A DNA stretch of 50,757 nucleotides from Bondarzewia mesenterica. Lineage: Eukaryota > Basidiomycota > Agaricomycetes > Russulales > Bondarzewiaceae. Position numbers and translations under genes: made by a program. The notes below the pieces were generated by a model. The model saw nothing but the letters and a program-made list of their open reading frames with translations. It made no database searches and was not told where the DNA came from. Where the stretch lies: positions 1 through 50,757 of the forward strand of contig SGPL01000220.1 in assembly GCA_004802705.1 (NCBI GenBank), read 5' to 3'. Below, piece by piece: positions 34,952 through 46,888 of the stretch (the stretch's first letter is position 1; each line of letters starts with the position of its first letter).

Positions 34952-35427
34952 TGGGGAATGTTGATTGGGCGAAGGCTGAGACTGGTTGAGGGAGAGGATG
35001 GCTGACTTATTTGGCCGTTGTTTGTACCTCCTTGGTAACATTTGGCATGTGGGAAAGTGTGTACTGTAGTCTGCCAGCGCCTCGGCAGGATGTGAGGGAA
35101 AAAACTGTCTTCGAGCAGACAACAGCAAAATGGCATCATGTACAGTATATAGTAGCATGGTAAAATATCTATGAGCAGGATTCGTGCAATAAGAGGGAGA
35201 AAATCGCAAAATAATTGTACCCTCAGTTTTATGAGAACATCACGTGGATGTATATTTATGCCTCGTGACCGTCGGAACCGGACGCGACAGGTCACGACGG
35301 GTCGCGTTACATTGTTCAAACGTTCACTTAAGCTCTCGGCTCCAGTTAACATAACTTCCAAGCGACCGAAGATAAAGGTTTGCATGAATATTATACTCTC
35401 GGCATTATTTTCTGTACATAATTTTTT
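34952..35427. other. Intergenic region between KH protein and polyol dehydrogenase
   Basis: Holds the promoter of the KH-protein gene on the left and the 3' UTR of the dehydrogenase on the right. No gene seen. Confidence 0.45.
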
Positions 35428-37000
35428 TTAGAACGGTTTGACAGCGATTTTCAAGGCCTCTCTACTATTCATCTTGTCCAACGCCTTTTGGTAGTCGGCA
35501 ATGGTGTAAGTATCCGTGACCTGTTAACAATAGCATCAGCAGAGACACTAGATAATGATTTAATCAGATCTAATGTGGACTACCATGCCCTTGATTCGGA
35601 TTTTGCCACTATCAAGATACTGAACTGCACGCGGGAAGCAGTACATTTGAGCAAAAGAACCGATGATCTGGGCATGGACTCTTGAGTTTGAACTCTCTCA
35701 TGGGACCAGATCAAGATAACTCACATTGATCTCGTCACCAAAAATCTTTGAGGGTGACCAATGAACGAGAGCCTGGTTGTTGTACACGCCATAGATAAGA
35801 AGAGTTCCTCCTCTGCGCACATAATTAATCGATTCATTTGCGATCTTCTCTGCACCTGTAGCCTCAACCTGAATTCATAAAATGAGATTGTTGCCATGAA
35901 GAAAAAACTATTCGACGTACCACAATGTCAAACCCAAAGGGATAATCCTCCTTTATCTTCGCCCACTGGGATTCAGAATTTTCCCTGTTGAGCTCAATGT
36001 ACGCGTCACCAGCACCCAGCTGTTGAGCGATATCTGTCTTGATACCCTTATTTGCAGCGATCACCACCTTGGACGCGCCGTTCAACTTCAGCAACTGTGC
36101 AAGAACAAGACCTGTGGGCCCTGCACCAATGATAAGAGCTTCCACCCCAACGGGGGCATTGAGCTTGTCTAGGCCGTGGATGGCGCATGCGGTTGGCTCG
36201 ACAAGGGTTGCTTCTTCGTCTGAGAGATTGTAGATCTTGTATACCTTGTTCGCGTCACTGCGGGGCGTGTAAAGGTAAATGGTGCACGCTTGTTGACAGA
36301 ATCAAAGATTGAGGCTTACAATACAACGTATTCTGCGAACCCCCCTGCCATGCTTACACCTCGACCGAGATAATTCTCGCAGAGGAGCGGTTTCCCACGG
36401 CGACAATAGAAACAAGACCCGCACTATGCAATATAAAACGCTCAACGAAAATATTAAAATGAAGCATGGAAGAGCGATCGATGCTCACGACTATACTTGG
36501 GTCTGCAACGACACGATCGTTTGGAGAGAAGCCTTTGACGTTCTTTCCTATCAGCGCGAGCTGACCCACAACTTCGTGTCCAGGAATAAGCTGGAGAAAT
36601 GGACGACGGCATTAACTACACTCAATAAGTGAGGTCATATTCGGCTCCCAACTTACGGGAAATTTGGCGATGAATTCTCCACCATGGATATGAGAGTCCG
36701 TTCCGCAGATTCCTGACATAGACGATGAGAAATTTGACTGACACATGAATGTCTCTAGGTTCATTTACCACAGGTGGACACTGGTAGAAAGAAAGAATGA
36801 GTCGTTTGCACGGCAAAGAAATTGTGGTGATCGCGGACGGGCCTTTGATCAGGACTTCATCATCACCTATCTGCGGCACAGGTACTTCACGGACAGTAAA
36901 TTGTTGAGGCTATCGGCGATGATGACGCGAACGCGTTGATATCATTGTATGTCGCCGGTAAATATTAGAAACATACGGCAGTGTAGTAAACAGCCTTCAT
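35428..37000 (-). CDS. Zinc-dependent medium-chain alcohol/polyol dehydrogenase
   Basis: The protein starts MKAVYYTA (exon 36977-37000), continues [22 protein letters not shown] from 36909, then [28 protein letters not shown], a structural zinc lobe [15 protein letters not shown], then [14 protein letters not shown], the coenzyme fold [24 protein letters not shown], and ends [11 protein letters not shown]. Catalytic zinc ligands (Cys in GICGTD, His/Glu in GHE) are present. This fits the sorbitol/arabinitol dehydrogenase-like group of the MDR family; the substrate is not certain. One junction is odd: after VLIK no GT donor in the right phase exists, and the next exon (from 36712) begins with GICGTD. 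The three or four residues usual here, typically ending in Cys or Ala, are missing, and the intron is 130 bases, about twice the local norm. A GC donor or an overlooked micro-exon is likely. Confidence 0.85.
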
Positions 37001-37669
37001 TGTAGATCTCTCTGAGTCCATGTTCAAAGTGCAGTATATCTGGGATAGAAGCAGTCAGTCTCTTGTCGTCAAAGAAAAATCGACGAACTCACTCACATGA
37101 GGGTCTTGAGACAAGAAGCTTGACGATCAAGGCTAGTGATAGCGATGGATAAGTAAGAGGGCAAGCTGAAGGTCAATAGAGGGTTGTTCGACTTGAGAAC
37201 CGTTCAAGATAAACACGATCGACACGCGTGTCTACGCATGCACGGCCCGAGACTCCCGGCGTGCCAACCTGCATCAACAGCTCCGTTCGGACATCAGAAT
37301 GAGAGTACTAATAATAAGAGGCAATGAGTTGTATGGCGCTCATGGGTCGATCGGAAACTTGGATTCAAGAAGAAGGGACACCATCCTCAGCTTGCAGAGG
37401 ATGCAATAGAGGGGAGGGTCTTGCAGAGTAGATGACGAGTCAATATGACTGGCCGTTGACACGTATTAGACACAAAAATCAGGTATGGAAACTAAATGGA
37501 AGCAACAAATTGCGAGATCGAATAGCCAAACTGCTAGTAATCACGGTCATAAACTGCGAGTTATGAACGGTAAGCTGCGCACAATAACTATCGTATCTCA
37601 TTGATCACCCACCTCTCAATGCAGATCTAAGTGCTCTGGTACACTGAAATGGTGTGAATCAACCAGCTT
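37001..37669. other. Intergenic region, polyol dehydrogenase promoter
   Basis: About 670 bases containing the promoter of the dehydrogenase gene and the 3' UTR of the Nudix gene. No gene or clear repeat is seen. Confidence 0.45.
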
Positions 37670-39052
37670 TCATACTCTCCAAGGAACAGGCAGAGGAACA
37701 GTCCGTCTCAACTCGAGACAAGTGTCGACAAATCGTGGGTCTGTATCCTCGGTAACAAATCCATGCCTAATCAAAAAATCGACGAGAGCGAGCGCAGAAC
37801 TAGGTTTAAAAACCCCTGCGAGCAGATTGTCGAGGACAGTCTGTGCGTCCATGAGTTCAAAATTCTCGACCTCACCGTCCTCTGCGTTCACTCGAGGACG
37901 AAGGGATCCATCTGATGGAAGAGGAAGGTCGAAAAGGTAGTACAGACCAGGGAGGATCCAACCTGCTGGCGATCTGTTAGGATAAGGCAGAACGCCAACT
38001 GGCTGGAGATTGTTGGCGACAAAGTGAACGTCAAGGGAGGCTTCTTCGAAACATTCGCGAATTATCGTTGACGCTGCAGTGTCCCCTACATTGATGCCTC
38101 CTCCGACAGTGACGTCCAGTCGACCAGGCCAGCTATCAATACAATCAGAAATAAGTATGTGACGAAAGTAATGAGGGCTACCCACTTCTTTCTTGTCTTG
38201 GATCGACGAGGTATCCAAAACATAGTTTTCCCGGTCTGAGATGACTGATAGTACGCTGGAAGCTGAATTAGTCCCAGACAAGAATTTGCACATGATTAAT
38301 ATACTGACCGGTGAGTAAGCAGCCAAAGTTGGCGAACCCGAACAGTGGAAGAGCAGCACGCTCTATAGAGAAGGCGATAGAGTCATCAAAAGACTTGAGA
38401 TCGTGAGATACATGAGATATGGCGCTATGATGATAGATGGAAAAAGCCTCATTGCTCCAACCTACACATTTCTCGTCGTTTTCAAATGACAGTCAAAAAT
38501 GTCGCAGATGAAATCATACCTCGTAATATATCCTCAAAGAAACCTTTTTCTTTCCAATTTTTGACAAGTTGATTGATATGGAACGTCCTGGACTCCTTCC
38601 CACCTTCATTGATAGAGGATGAAAACGAAACAAAGCGTGCCCCTCCAGCATGAAAGCCGAATTCCCAAGGCGACTGATGTTTACTATGAAGGAGAGAGGA
38701 ATGATGCTCTTCTAACGATCGGAGTACTAGCGGCCTCAGATATCCCACAGGTTTGGTCGGACCGTTGTCTGTTGGGGCTGCCACGAAGAATGGCACTATC
38801 GACTCCCGATGGGTGAGCGTATTTTCAGTTGTTCGCGTGTACACGAAGTTTGGCGTTGACCGATCAGAAGACAGCGATACATGCGGCAGCACAAGATTGC
38901 TTGATGACAGAACGAGGGGTAGGAGGCCAGGAGAATTTTTCGGCAATTGAAGAATCTGTCGCTGATTGCCAGGGTGGTAGAATCGCGCTAGAGAGTGCCT
39001 CCACTCCAAAGAGAGTCTCCTGAGTCTTCGACAGCTTGAGTTTCGCAACATC
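37670..39052 (-). CDS. DUF4743-Nudix hydrolase (TPP-related, YJR142W/NUDT-like)
   Basis: The C-terminal part carries the Nudix box in the form typical of this subgroup: WPGRLDVTVGGGI then NVGDTAASTIIRECFEEASL, with Asp in place of the first Glu. After it come PAGWILPGLYYLFDLPLP, NAEDGEVENFELMDAQTVLDNLL, FKPSSALALVDFLIRHGF and ELRRTVPLPVPWRV at the end. The N-terminal half is the DUF4743 domain: KPVGYLRPLVLRSLEEH, FHINQLVKNWKEKGFFEDILRGW, SIERAALPLFGFANFGCLLTG. Proteins of this kind in plants and yeast hydrolyse oxidised thiamine diphosphate derivatives, so a damage-clearing role for thiamine cofactors is likely. Introns are near 38340-38440 and 38180-38270. The start is uncertain; ATG at 39051 is the first in-frame codon, and the region before PTDNGPTKPVGYL may contain another intron. 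Confidence 0.8.
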
Positions 39053-39520
39053 TAGGCGCCAGTGTAAGACAAGGAGACCAACAGTGCGAAGTTGACCGTC
39101 GAGCGCCAAAAATGTTGAGGGGCCGATTTGCGTCCGAGAGTAAGATGGCCATAATAATTAAAAGTCCGCGCAACCTCGAACTTGAAATTTTGAAACCTGG
39201 CAAATCAGTTCCAAGAATTGTAGAGTACCGCCAAAGTAACTCAAGCTTGGAGTACTCATACAGGAGCGAGTAGACTCAGAAAGTAGATACTGTGGCGTAA
39301 GACAAGGGCATAGGCTGGTGTCTGACAGTGTACACCGATCATGGGCTAAGCTGACACAAAGTCGAATGACGAGAGGTATGTGTAGTACAGTACTGGTACA
39401 TAGATATCAGGTCAATGGCCGTCTCATCAGAAACTATCAGTTCGTTTGGCAATGTCGGTGATCAATCAGTTTGGAGAAGAACATACTGATGAAATGAGAA
39501 GTAATCCGGATGTCACCCTC
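39053..39520. other. Intergenic region between TPR gene 3' end and Nudix gene
   Basis: No supportable gene. It should hold the TPR gene 3' UTR and the Nudix promoter. Confidence 0.4.
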
Positions 39521-41802
39521 CTACATACAGCAGATCGAAACGCGCGAGGAACGACTGCACATCCAAGCAGCATCCAAAAGAGCTCGATCATTGTCTGGCT
39601 TGGATGCGTCATCAATCGACTTCTGAACCGTCAGCGAGTTCTCCAGCGAGACTTCCAACAGAGTGTATTGCTTGGAGCGCGAGTCCTTAGCAATGGCGTT
39701 AAGAAGTGAACGACGGATTTCCACTGCCTCTCTGATGATCTTTCGAGCCTCCTCGAAACGACGAAGCTTGTAGAAATTCACCGAGAGGTTATGCAATGAC
39801 ACCGCAAGGTCGGGACGAAATTCCTTGGGATTGCTCATTACAAGCTCGCGTCGGATTTTCACTGTCTCCTCCATGACCTTGAGTGCATCGTTCCTGTGGT
39901 CGAGTTTGTTGAAACAAGATGCAAGTTGGGCGAGATGTAAACCTAGTGTCTGTCGCGGGACAGAAGATGTGTAAGAGAAGTCCGATCGATCTTGAGTGCC
40001 TCTTCGATCGCTCCGAGTGCCCTCAGGTGGTCACCTTGAGCGCTGTGTGAAACAGACAAAGAAAATAAGGCCTCTGAAAGAAGAGGGCGGTATCGACTCG
40101 GATTTCTCTTGGTGAGGTCTCGACGAATACTGATAGCCATTCCGATCGAGCTGACAGCGTCATCGTGGCAGTTTAGTGAATCGAGGCATTTGGACTGGGT
40201 GAAAAGGCAAGTAGCGAGGAGAGGATTGAAGCCATTTGGATCGTTATCAGCTAACGCCTCTGCGATATCGACTGCCTCTTTAGCTGTGGACGATGCTTCT
40301 TTTCCACGACCTTTGACAGTAGCAAGGGAGTCCGCGAGGTTATTGAGAGCTCGTGCGAGCCGCGGATTGAATTTATCGGGATCAGTGGAGGTAAGTGATC
40401 GCAGGTACTTTACGGATTCCACCAGTATATTCAGACGGTCTCCGTGTCTTCTCAAAACGAGCATGACGCTTGCCAGATTGATAAGGGAGCTAGCGAGGCG
40501 GGGCTTGAACTTCCGGGGATCTTTGAGTGTTAGCTCGCGATAGAGCTTGACCGCCTCTTCTGAGATACGCAGAGCTCGCCTAACGTCCCCGTCGAGAAGC
40601 TGTGTGAGGAGGACAGAATATTGATCGAGCGCATCGGCGAGGAAGGGAGTATACCGGTCCGCGTCTTTCCTGGCAAGATCCCGACACACCATGGCTCCCA
40701 ATTCAGAAGCTGCACACGCATCCTCCCTTAGGTCCAAATCCCCAAGGGTCAATGCAAGTCGATAAAGGTTTTCAGCGGTGGATTGCGTAGATAAACCCTC
40801 CTTGTTACTGAACGTTCGTATCAGTCGCAAGCTATCCAGGACGGCCTCTTCCATCGCATCATCCGAATCGTTCATATCGCTGTACGCGATGATGGAACCG
40901 CGGAAAGAAATTGGTCTGGAGGAGCTGGACGATAGCAGTGTGTCCTTAATCGTTTTGACTTTGAATAGAAGATAATTGTTCTCGAAGGAGTGGGTGCTCG
41001 AAAGTTTCTTGAGTTCCTGTGTAAGAAAGGAGTTAACATCATGCTCAACAAAGGCAAATATAGGATGAAAATACATTTCTGGCGCTCGCCAATGCAGTAT
41101 TGATCACTCTCGGGTTCATTCTGTTGGTACCGACAAGGCCAGCAGCTATTGAATGGTCGGATAGTGCTTCGCTGATACGTCGCGTGATGTTGTCGTTGAC
41201 CCCTTGTCCCATGTCAACGAATCTCGATACCTTTAGAACATCAATTGACGACCCGGTATTGTATCAAAAGATCGCTCACCATGAAATGTCTGAAGCACAC
41301 GTTCACCTTTTCTTTGATGGTAATGATTTCTTGATGAATGTCGTTTCGACGCTTCCAGCCTAGAAGCGCGAACTTGACAGACGCCAGCCTGATATTCTGT
41401 TCCGGACGGATGATATACTTGTTGCATCTCTCGTGATAATCAATTAGATCGCTATAAAGTGCATATCAGGCACAGACTATGCATGCCCAACGGGGTACAC
41501 ACCTTTTCAGAGCGGTCAGATCACGTTTCAGATTCTTGCCTGACTCACTGCTGATGATCCTTTCTAAATCAATCTTGCAAAGAAAGTGGATCTCATCGTA
41601 AAGGTCTTGAGCCAAAGACTTCAGTTGTTCCTGATTGTCTGAAGCCTTAACAAAGCTATGTATCAGAGCTAATAGACATGTAATGACAGGCGAGACGATG
41701 AAGGGGCTCCAGCCTGGTTCAGCAGATATACACCTGATCAATTGTTGCCTTGATGGCGAGTCCGAGATCGATGAAGTCTCTGGCAGAGAACGGGCCAGCC
41801 AT
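39521..41802 (-). CDS. TPR-repeat protein with helical N-terminal domain (NLR-like architecture without a visible NTPase)
   Basis: The N-terminus starts MAGPFSARDFIDLGLAIKATIDQ (41802) and joins ASDNQEQLKSLAQDLYDEIHFLCKIDLERI, a helical region resembling the N-terminal adaptor domains of mushroom STAND proteins. A middle segment (VDMGQGVNDNITRRISEALSDHSI) leads into ELKKLSSTHSF. From about 40900 down, at least six TPR-like units of about 42-46 residues follow, each built on a pattern RRDLT-x3-P-x3-x-PLLA-AL-LS, for example ELTLKDPRKFKPRLASSLINL and IRRELVMSNPKEFRPDLAVSL. There is no Walker A or B motif, so no NACHT/NB-ARC domain is present in this gene. At about 39943 the frame slips within the repeats: LLSRDRH must continue as LGLHLAQLASCF, which one extra base would allow. 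Function unknown; a role in self/non-self recognition is only a suggestion from the architecture. Confidence 0.7.
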
Positions 41803-42335
41803 AGATACGATGGGGTCAGGAGATGATCTCTCACGCTCAAAGAATGACCATGAATACTTTATAGCCTGAGCTACGATATAAATACTCCGTCCCTGGTAAT
41901 CTTCACTAGGCACGCAAAGATCGTAGCAGTCAGATTCTTTTTGCCAGATTAGTATCCTGCAAATTACACCGGCCAAACTTACTGTACAGTGGTACTAGGC
42001 GTAACACAAGAGTCCTTCGGCGGCCCAGCATCTCGCTTTGCGTAGATGACTTGTGGATGCAGTATACAACTTCGGACGTCTGATCTGAGGAAGGAACATG
42101 GCCTCACCGGTCACCACGCAACGGCGGGGGTTGCAACGAAGACAAGGACGAAAGTTTGACTCGGAATGAACCTCACGGTTACTAAACGTTGACCTTCAAC
42201 CATTCCAACCTTCAACAAACGTAGAAATTCGTGAGTCACGTGATATACATAATTCAAAACTTTTTCGAGTCTAACTTGAGTCTAACAGAACTTTGACTCC
42301 ACGAAAACGGGCTTGACGAGCGTTTACACCTGGCG
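41803..42335. promoter_or_regulatory. Divergent promoter region, TPR gene and LYS2
   Basis: 533 bases between divergent start codons. On the LYS2 side it contains tgagtcacgtga at 42232-42243, with a full Gcn4-type heptamer TGAGTCA (42232-42238) overlapping an E-box-like CACGTG (42237-42242), 98 bases before the LYS2 ATG. Partial matches TGACTC(g/c) are near 42157 and 42294, and a direct repeat gagtctaact occurs at about 42267-42289. Confidence 0.6.
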
Positions 42336-45300
42336 ATGGCCTCTGACGCTTTGGCTCGTGTTGTCTCGAGGCTGCAAAACCTTCCGTCCATTTCTTTGCC
42401 AACAGATTACCCTCGTCCTTCAGGGGGACAGAAATTGGTGGAAGCGGCGCTCTCAGCCGACCTATCCGAACAGGCATCCCTTGGGTTGCTGAAGCTCGCT
42501 TTGTATACCGAAAATGCAGGTGATGAAGAAGAGGAAGAAGCAGTAGGTTCTTCACCGGGGACATCTGCCTTTCATCTGCTCCTTGCCGCCTTCGCGGTGC
42601 TCCTTCACAGATACACCGGAGACATAGATCTTGTCATTGGATCGTCGTCCGCGTCTGTACGTGATCCTCTCGTGCTCAGGATCTCTGTAGATCCAAACGA
42701 CCCATTTTGGGCTGTGGTCATGAAGGTGCAGCAATTGGAGAAGGAAGCCGAGGCAGATTCCGTGCCATACGAGAGCATTCTTAAGGCACTGGGGAAGGAC
42801 AAGGAGGATACAGTCCAGGGATCACGACCACTGTTCCGTGTCCGCTTCTTCGACGAGACGGACGAACAAAAGGAGAATCTGATACGGTCTACCAGCTTGA
42901 CCTCCGACCTCACTATATTTGTGACTCGACCTCCGGCTTCGAGTCGCGCCTCTCTCGCCCCCCGGATATCTCTTCGGATTATCTACAACTCCCTCCTTTT
43001 CACTGCAGCTCGCATATTTTACATCGTCGACCAACTCTCTGTGTTGCTCCGCAAGGTCGCTTCGAACCCACTTCTTCCTGTCGGATCGGTGCCTTTGTTG
43101 ACACCTGGTCAAAGAAGCACATTGCCAGATCCTACGGCGGACTTGAATTGGTGCGACTTTAAGGGTGCTATCACAGACATCTTTTCCCGAAACGCTCGCA
43201 AATGGCCTGGTCGCCCTTGCGTTATCCAAAGCGTGCCCGCCGTGAATCTAAGCGATGTCCAAGAGAAGCATATATTCTCCTACGGAACCATCCTTCGCTC
43301 TTCCAATATCTTGGCTCACCATCTGATCCAGGGTGGTATTCAGAGAGAGGACGTGGTCATGGTCTATGCTCATCGCAGTGTCGACCTCGTCGTCGCTGTG
43401 ATGGCTGTCTTGAAGGCGGGCGCTACATTCTCTGTCATTGGTGCGTCGTATGGCAGCGAATCTCCCCTAAATGAGACCTATTCTTTTCCCGTTAGATCCC
43501 GCTTATCCCCCTTCGCGTCAAACTGTCTATCTTCGCGTCGCACAGCCGCGGGGGCTCGTTGTGCTCAGAGGCGCAGGCACGATCAGCCCGACAGTGCGGA
43601 AGTTCATCTCCACGGAACTGCAGATCTGCGTCGAAGTCCCTGCTCTGGAGCTGCTTTCTGACGGAAACGTCGTGGGAGGCGCAGGGATTGATGGGACCGA
43701 TGTTTTGTCAGCGCAAACCTCCCTGGCTGACACGGACCCCGATGTCGTACTTGGTCCGGACAGTGTGGGTACGCTCTCGTTTACGAGTGGAAGCACAGGC
43801 ATTCCCAAGGGTGTGAAGGGGAGGCACTATAGCCTAACGCATTTCTTCCCTTGGATGGGTCAACGGTTTGGGATTGGGGAGCAGTCGAAGTTTACCATGC
43901 TCAGTGGTATTGCTCACGACCCGATTCAACGAGACAGTAAGGTTTTCCATTGATGCGTCATCTCAATGTCATTGATGTGCTTTTGGTTCCAGTGTTCACG
44001 CCTCTCTTTTTTGGTGCTCAGTTGCATGTGCCCACTGCTGATGACATCGGTACGCCAGGGCGGCTTGCGGAATGGATGGCGGATAGCGAGGTCACTGTCA
44101 CACACCTAACCCCCGCCATGGGCCAGCTACTGTCCGCTCAAGCTACCCGTCAAATCCCTACCCTCTTTAACGCATTCTTTGTTGGTGATGTCCTCACGAA
44201 GCGTGATTGCACCCGTTTGCAATCTCTAGCCATAAATGTGCGCATCATCAACATGTACGGGACGACAGAAACGCAGCGCGCAGTATCGTACTTCGCGATC
44301 CCTAATGTCGCGGAAGATCCGACGTTTCTAGCCACACAAAAAGATATCATGCCAGCTGGGGAGGGTATGGTCGACGTGCAGCTCCTCGTCGTTAATCGGA
44401 ATGACCGAAACATTCCATGTGCCGTCGGCGAAGTCGGCGAGATTTACGTTCGTTCCGGTGGATTGGCCGAAGGCTACTCTGACGCGGAGGCAACCGCACA
44501 GAAATTTGTTACCAATTGGTTTGCCCAAGCCGCTACACCGCGGCCTGATACCATTCTCCGACCTGCCGCTGGTCAGCCGGGTCCGGAGGCCAAATATTGG
44601 AAGGGCATTCGCGATCGGATGTATCGTTCAGGAGACCTTGGTCGTTACATGCCAGATGGTATCGTGGAATGTACAGGACGTGCGGACGATCAAGTCAAGA
44701 TTCGTGGGTTCCGTATAGAGCTCGGCGAGATTGATACACATCTTAGCCGGCATCCACTCGTCAGAGAGAATGTGACGCTGGTGAGGAGAGATAAGGACGA
44801 GGAAAAGATCCTCGTCAGCTATTTTGTTCCCTTAGATGGACCAGCTTTAGATGGTTTTGAAAGTGACATACCTGATGGGGAGGACGTCGTTGGTGGGATT
44901 AGAAAGTATAGAAGGTTGATCAAGGATATTAGAGAGCACCTCAAGACAAAGTTGCCGACTTACAGCGTCCCGACACGTTCGTGCTTTTTCATATCTCACA
45001 GCCTCTTTCTAACGACATACCCGCATCAGTGTTTGTACCCCTCAAGCGCATGCCTCTGAATCCCAACGGCAAAATCGACAAGCCTGCACTACCATTCCCA
45101 GACACAGCACAAGCGGCATCTGTCGAGCCAAAGGCCTTGGCCGCTCAGAAAATGACACCAACGGAACAGGCCATGCAAAATCTCTGGTCGAAGGTTCTTC
45201 CCAACGCGCCATCACCCATTGCTGTTGACGAGAGTTTCTTCGACCTGGGTGGTCATTCCATCCTGGCCACTCGCCTGATTTTCGAGATTCGTAAGGCATT

Positions 45301-46888
45301 CGTCGTCAATGCACCGCTCGGCTTAATATTTGAGCAACCTACAATCAGCGGTCTTGCCTCTGCGGTGGATGACTTACGCAACTCCGATCTTGGACTCGCC
45401 AATGGGGCCCCTTCTGCTACTCTGCCCACCGCTAAGAATGCGAAGAAAGCTGCGCCACCCGTTGTTGAATATGGAAATGACTATGAGACACTCCTGTCGA
45501 AATTACGGCCTTCCTATCCTCCTCTCCCCGCGGATTTTTCTTCTCGCATGCTGACCGTATTCCTGACGGGTGCGACTGGTTTCTTGGGTGCCTTCATTCT
45601 TCGTGATCTTCTATCTCAGGAAGATAGAGTGCATAAAGTTATATGTCTGGTTCGCGCATCATCACCAGAAAAGGCTTTGCAGCGTCTTAGAGAGGGCGCG
45701 ACAGATCGTGGCGTGTGGGATGAACAGTGGCTCAACTCGGGCAGGTTGGAAGTCGTCCATGGTGACCTCGATCAGGATTTGTTTGGCCTTGGAAAGAGCG
45801 TTTGGGACCGCATTTCCAACGAGGCCGATGCCATCTTACATAACGGTGCCTTGGTGGGCAGCATCATTCACAGGCTTGAAGGACTACAACTGATTATAGC
45901 TTCATGCAGGTTCATTGGGTATACCCATACGAGCGATTGCGCTCGGTCAACGTTATCGGTACTCTCACTGCTATTGAGCTCGCTTCCGCTGGCAAGCAGA
46001 AGTCACTCGTGTTTGTGTCTTCCACGTCTGCCATCGACACCGAACACTATGTGCGCTTATCGGAGGCGCTGTCCCAGAATGGTGAGGGGGGTGTCCCCGA
46101 GAGCGATGATTTGGAGGGAGCAAGACACACACTTAAGACTGGTTACGGCCAATCGAAGTGGGTTTCTGAGAAGCTACTCTTTGAGGCTGGAAGAAGGGGT
46201 TTGAGAGGTCACATCTTGCGTCCGGGCTACGTCGTAGGTGACTCTAAGACAGCAGGTACGTTTCGNAGTTCTCATTNTCTTGTGATTTTAAATGAGAAGA
46301 TGAATTGNTCCGCTAGTCACGAACACGGACGACTTNATCTGGCGCATGGTGAAGGGTTGCATTCAGCTTGGCCTTGTTCCGAATATAAACAACACGGTCA
46401 ATATGGTTCCTGTCGACCATGTGGCCCATTGCACAGCGCTTGCGGCAATAGCTCCACTTCCAGACGCCCCCCTCTCCGTTCTGCATGTCCAAGCCCGTCC
46501 NTTGCCGACGTTCAACGACTTTCTATCTTCACTCGATCACTTCGGNTTCCCCACTAGCCAATGCGAGTATCTTGTCTGGCGACGCAAGCTCGAGAAGCAT
46601 GTCATGGAAGTGCAAGACAATGCGTTGTTCCCGCTCCTCCATTTCGTGCTGGATGACTTGCCGACAAGTACTAAGGCTCCGAACCTCGACGACTCGAACA
46701 TGAGAGCGGTCTTGCGCCCACACACACCGATACTAAACATGACGGTTGAAAACGACCTTATGGGAAAGTATCTGGCGTGGCTGGTGCAGGCAGGGTTTTT
46801 GCCTCCCCCTTCCAAACACATGGCCCACAAGCTGCCGTGTCTCGCGGGTGGTCCGATAGCGAAGGCAGTGGGACGCAGTGGCGCTTGA
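42336..46888 (+). CDS. LYS2: L-2-aminoadipate reductase (lysine biosynthesis), 6 exons
   Basis: Exons 42336-43440, 43496-43936, 43993-44976, 45030-45853, 45910-46255 and 46317-46888 join in frame to 1423 residues, the usual size. The enzyme adenylates alpha-aminoadipate, loads it on a carrier arm and releases the semialdehyde with NADPH. Domains in order: a condensation-like N-terminal region ([18 protein letters not shown]); the adenylation domain with [44 protein letters not shown] and [31 protein letters not shown]; the carrier with [14 protein letters not shown] (phosphopantetheine Ser); and the reductase with [43 protein letters not shown] (YxxxK) and [10 protein letters not shown] bases fall in the last intron and in exon 6 and blur four residues. 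It diverges from the TPR gene across a promoter with Gcn4-type sites. Confidence 0.97.
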
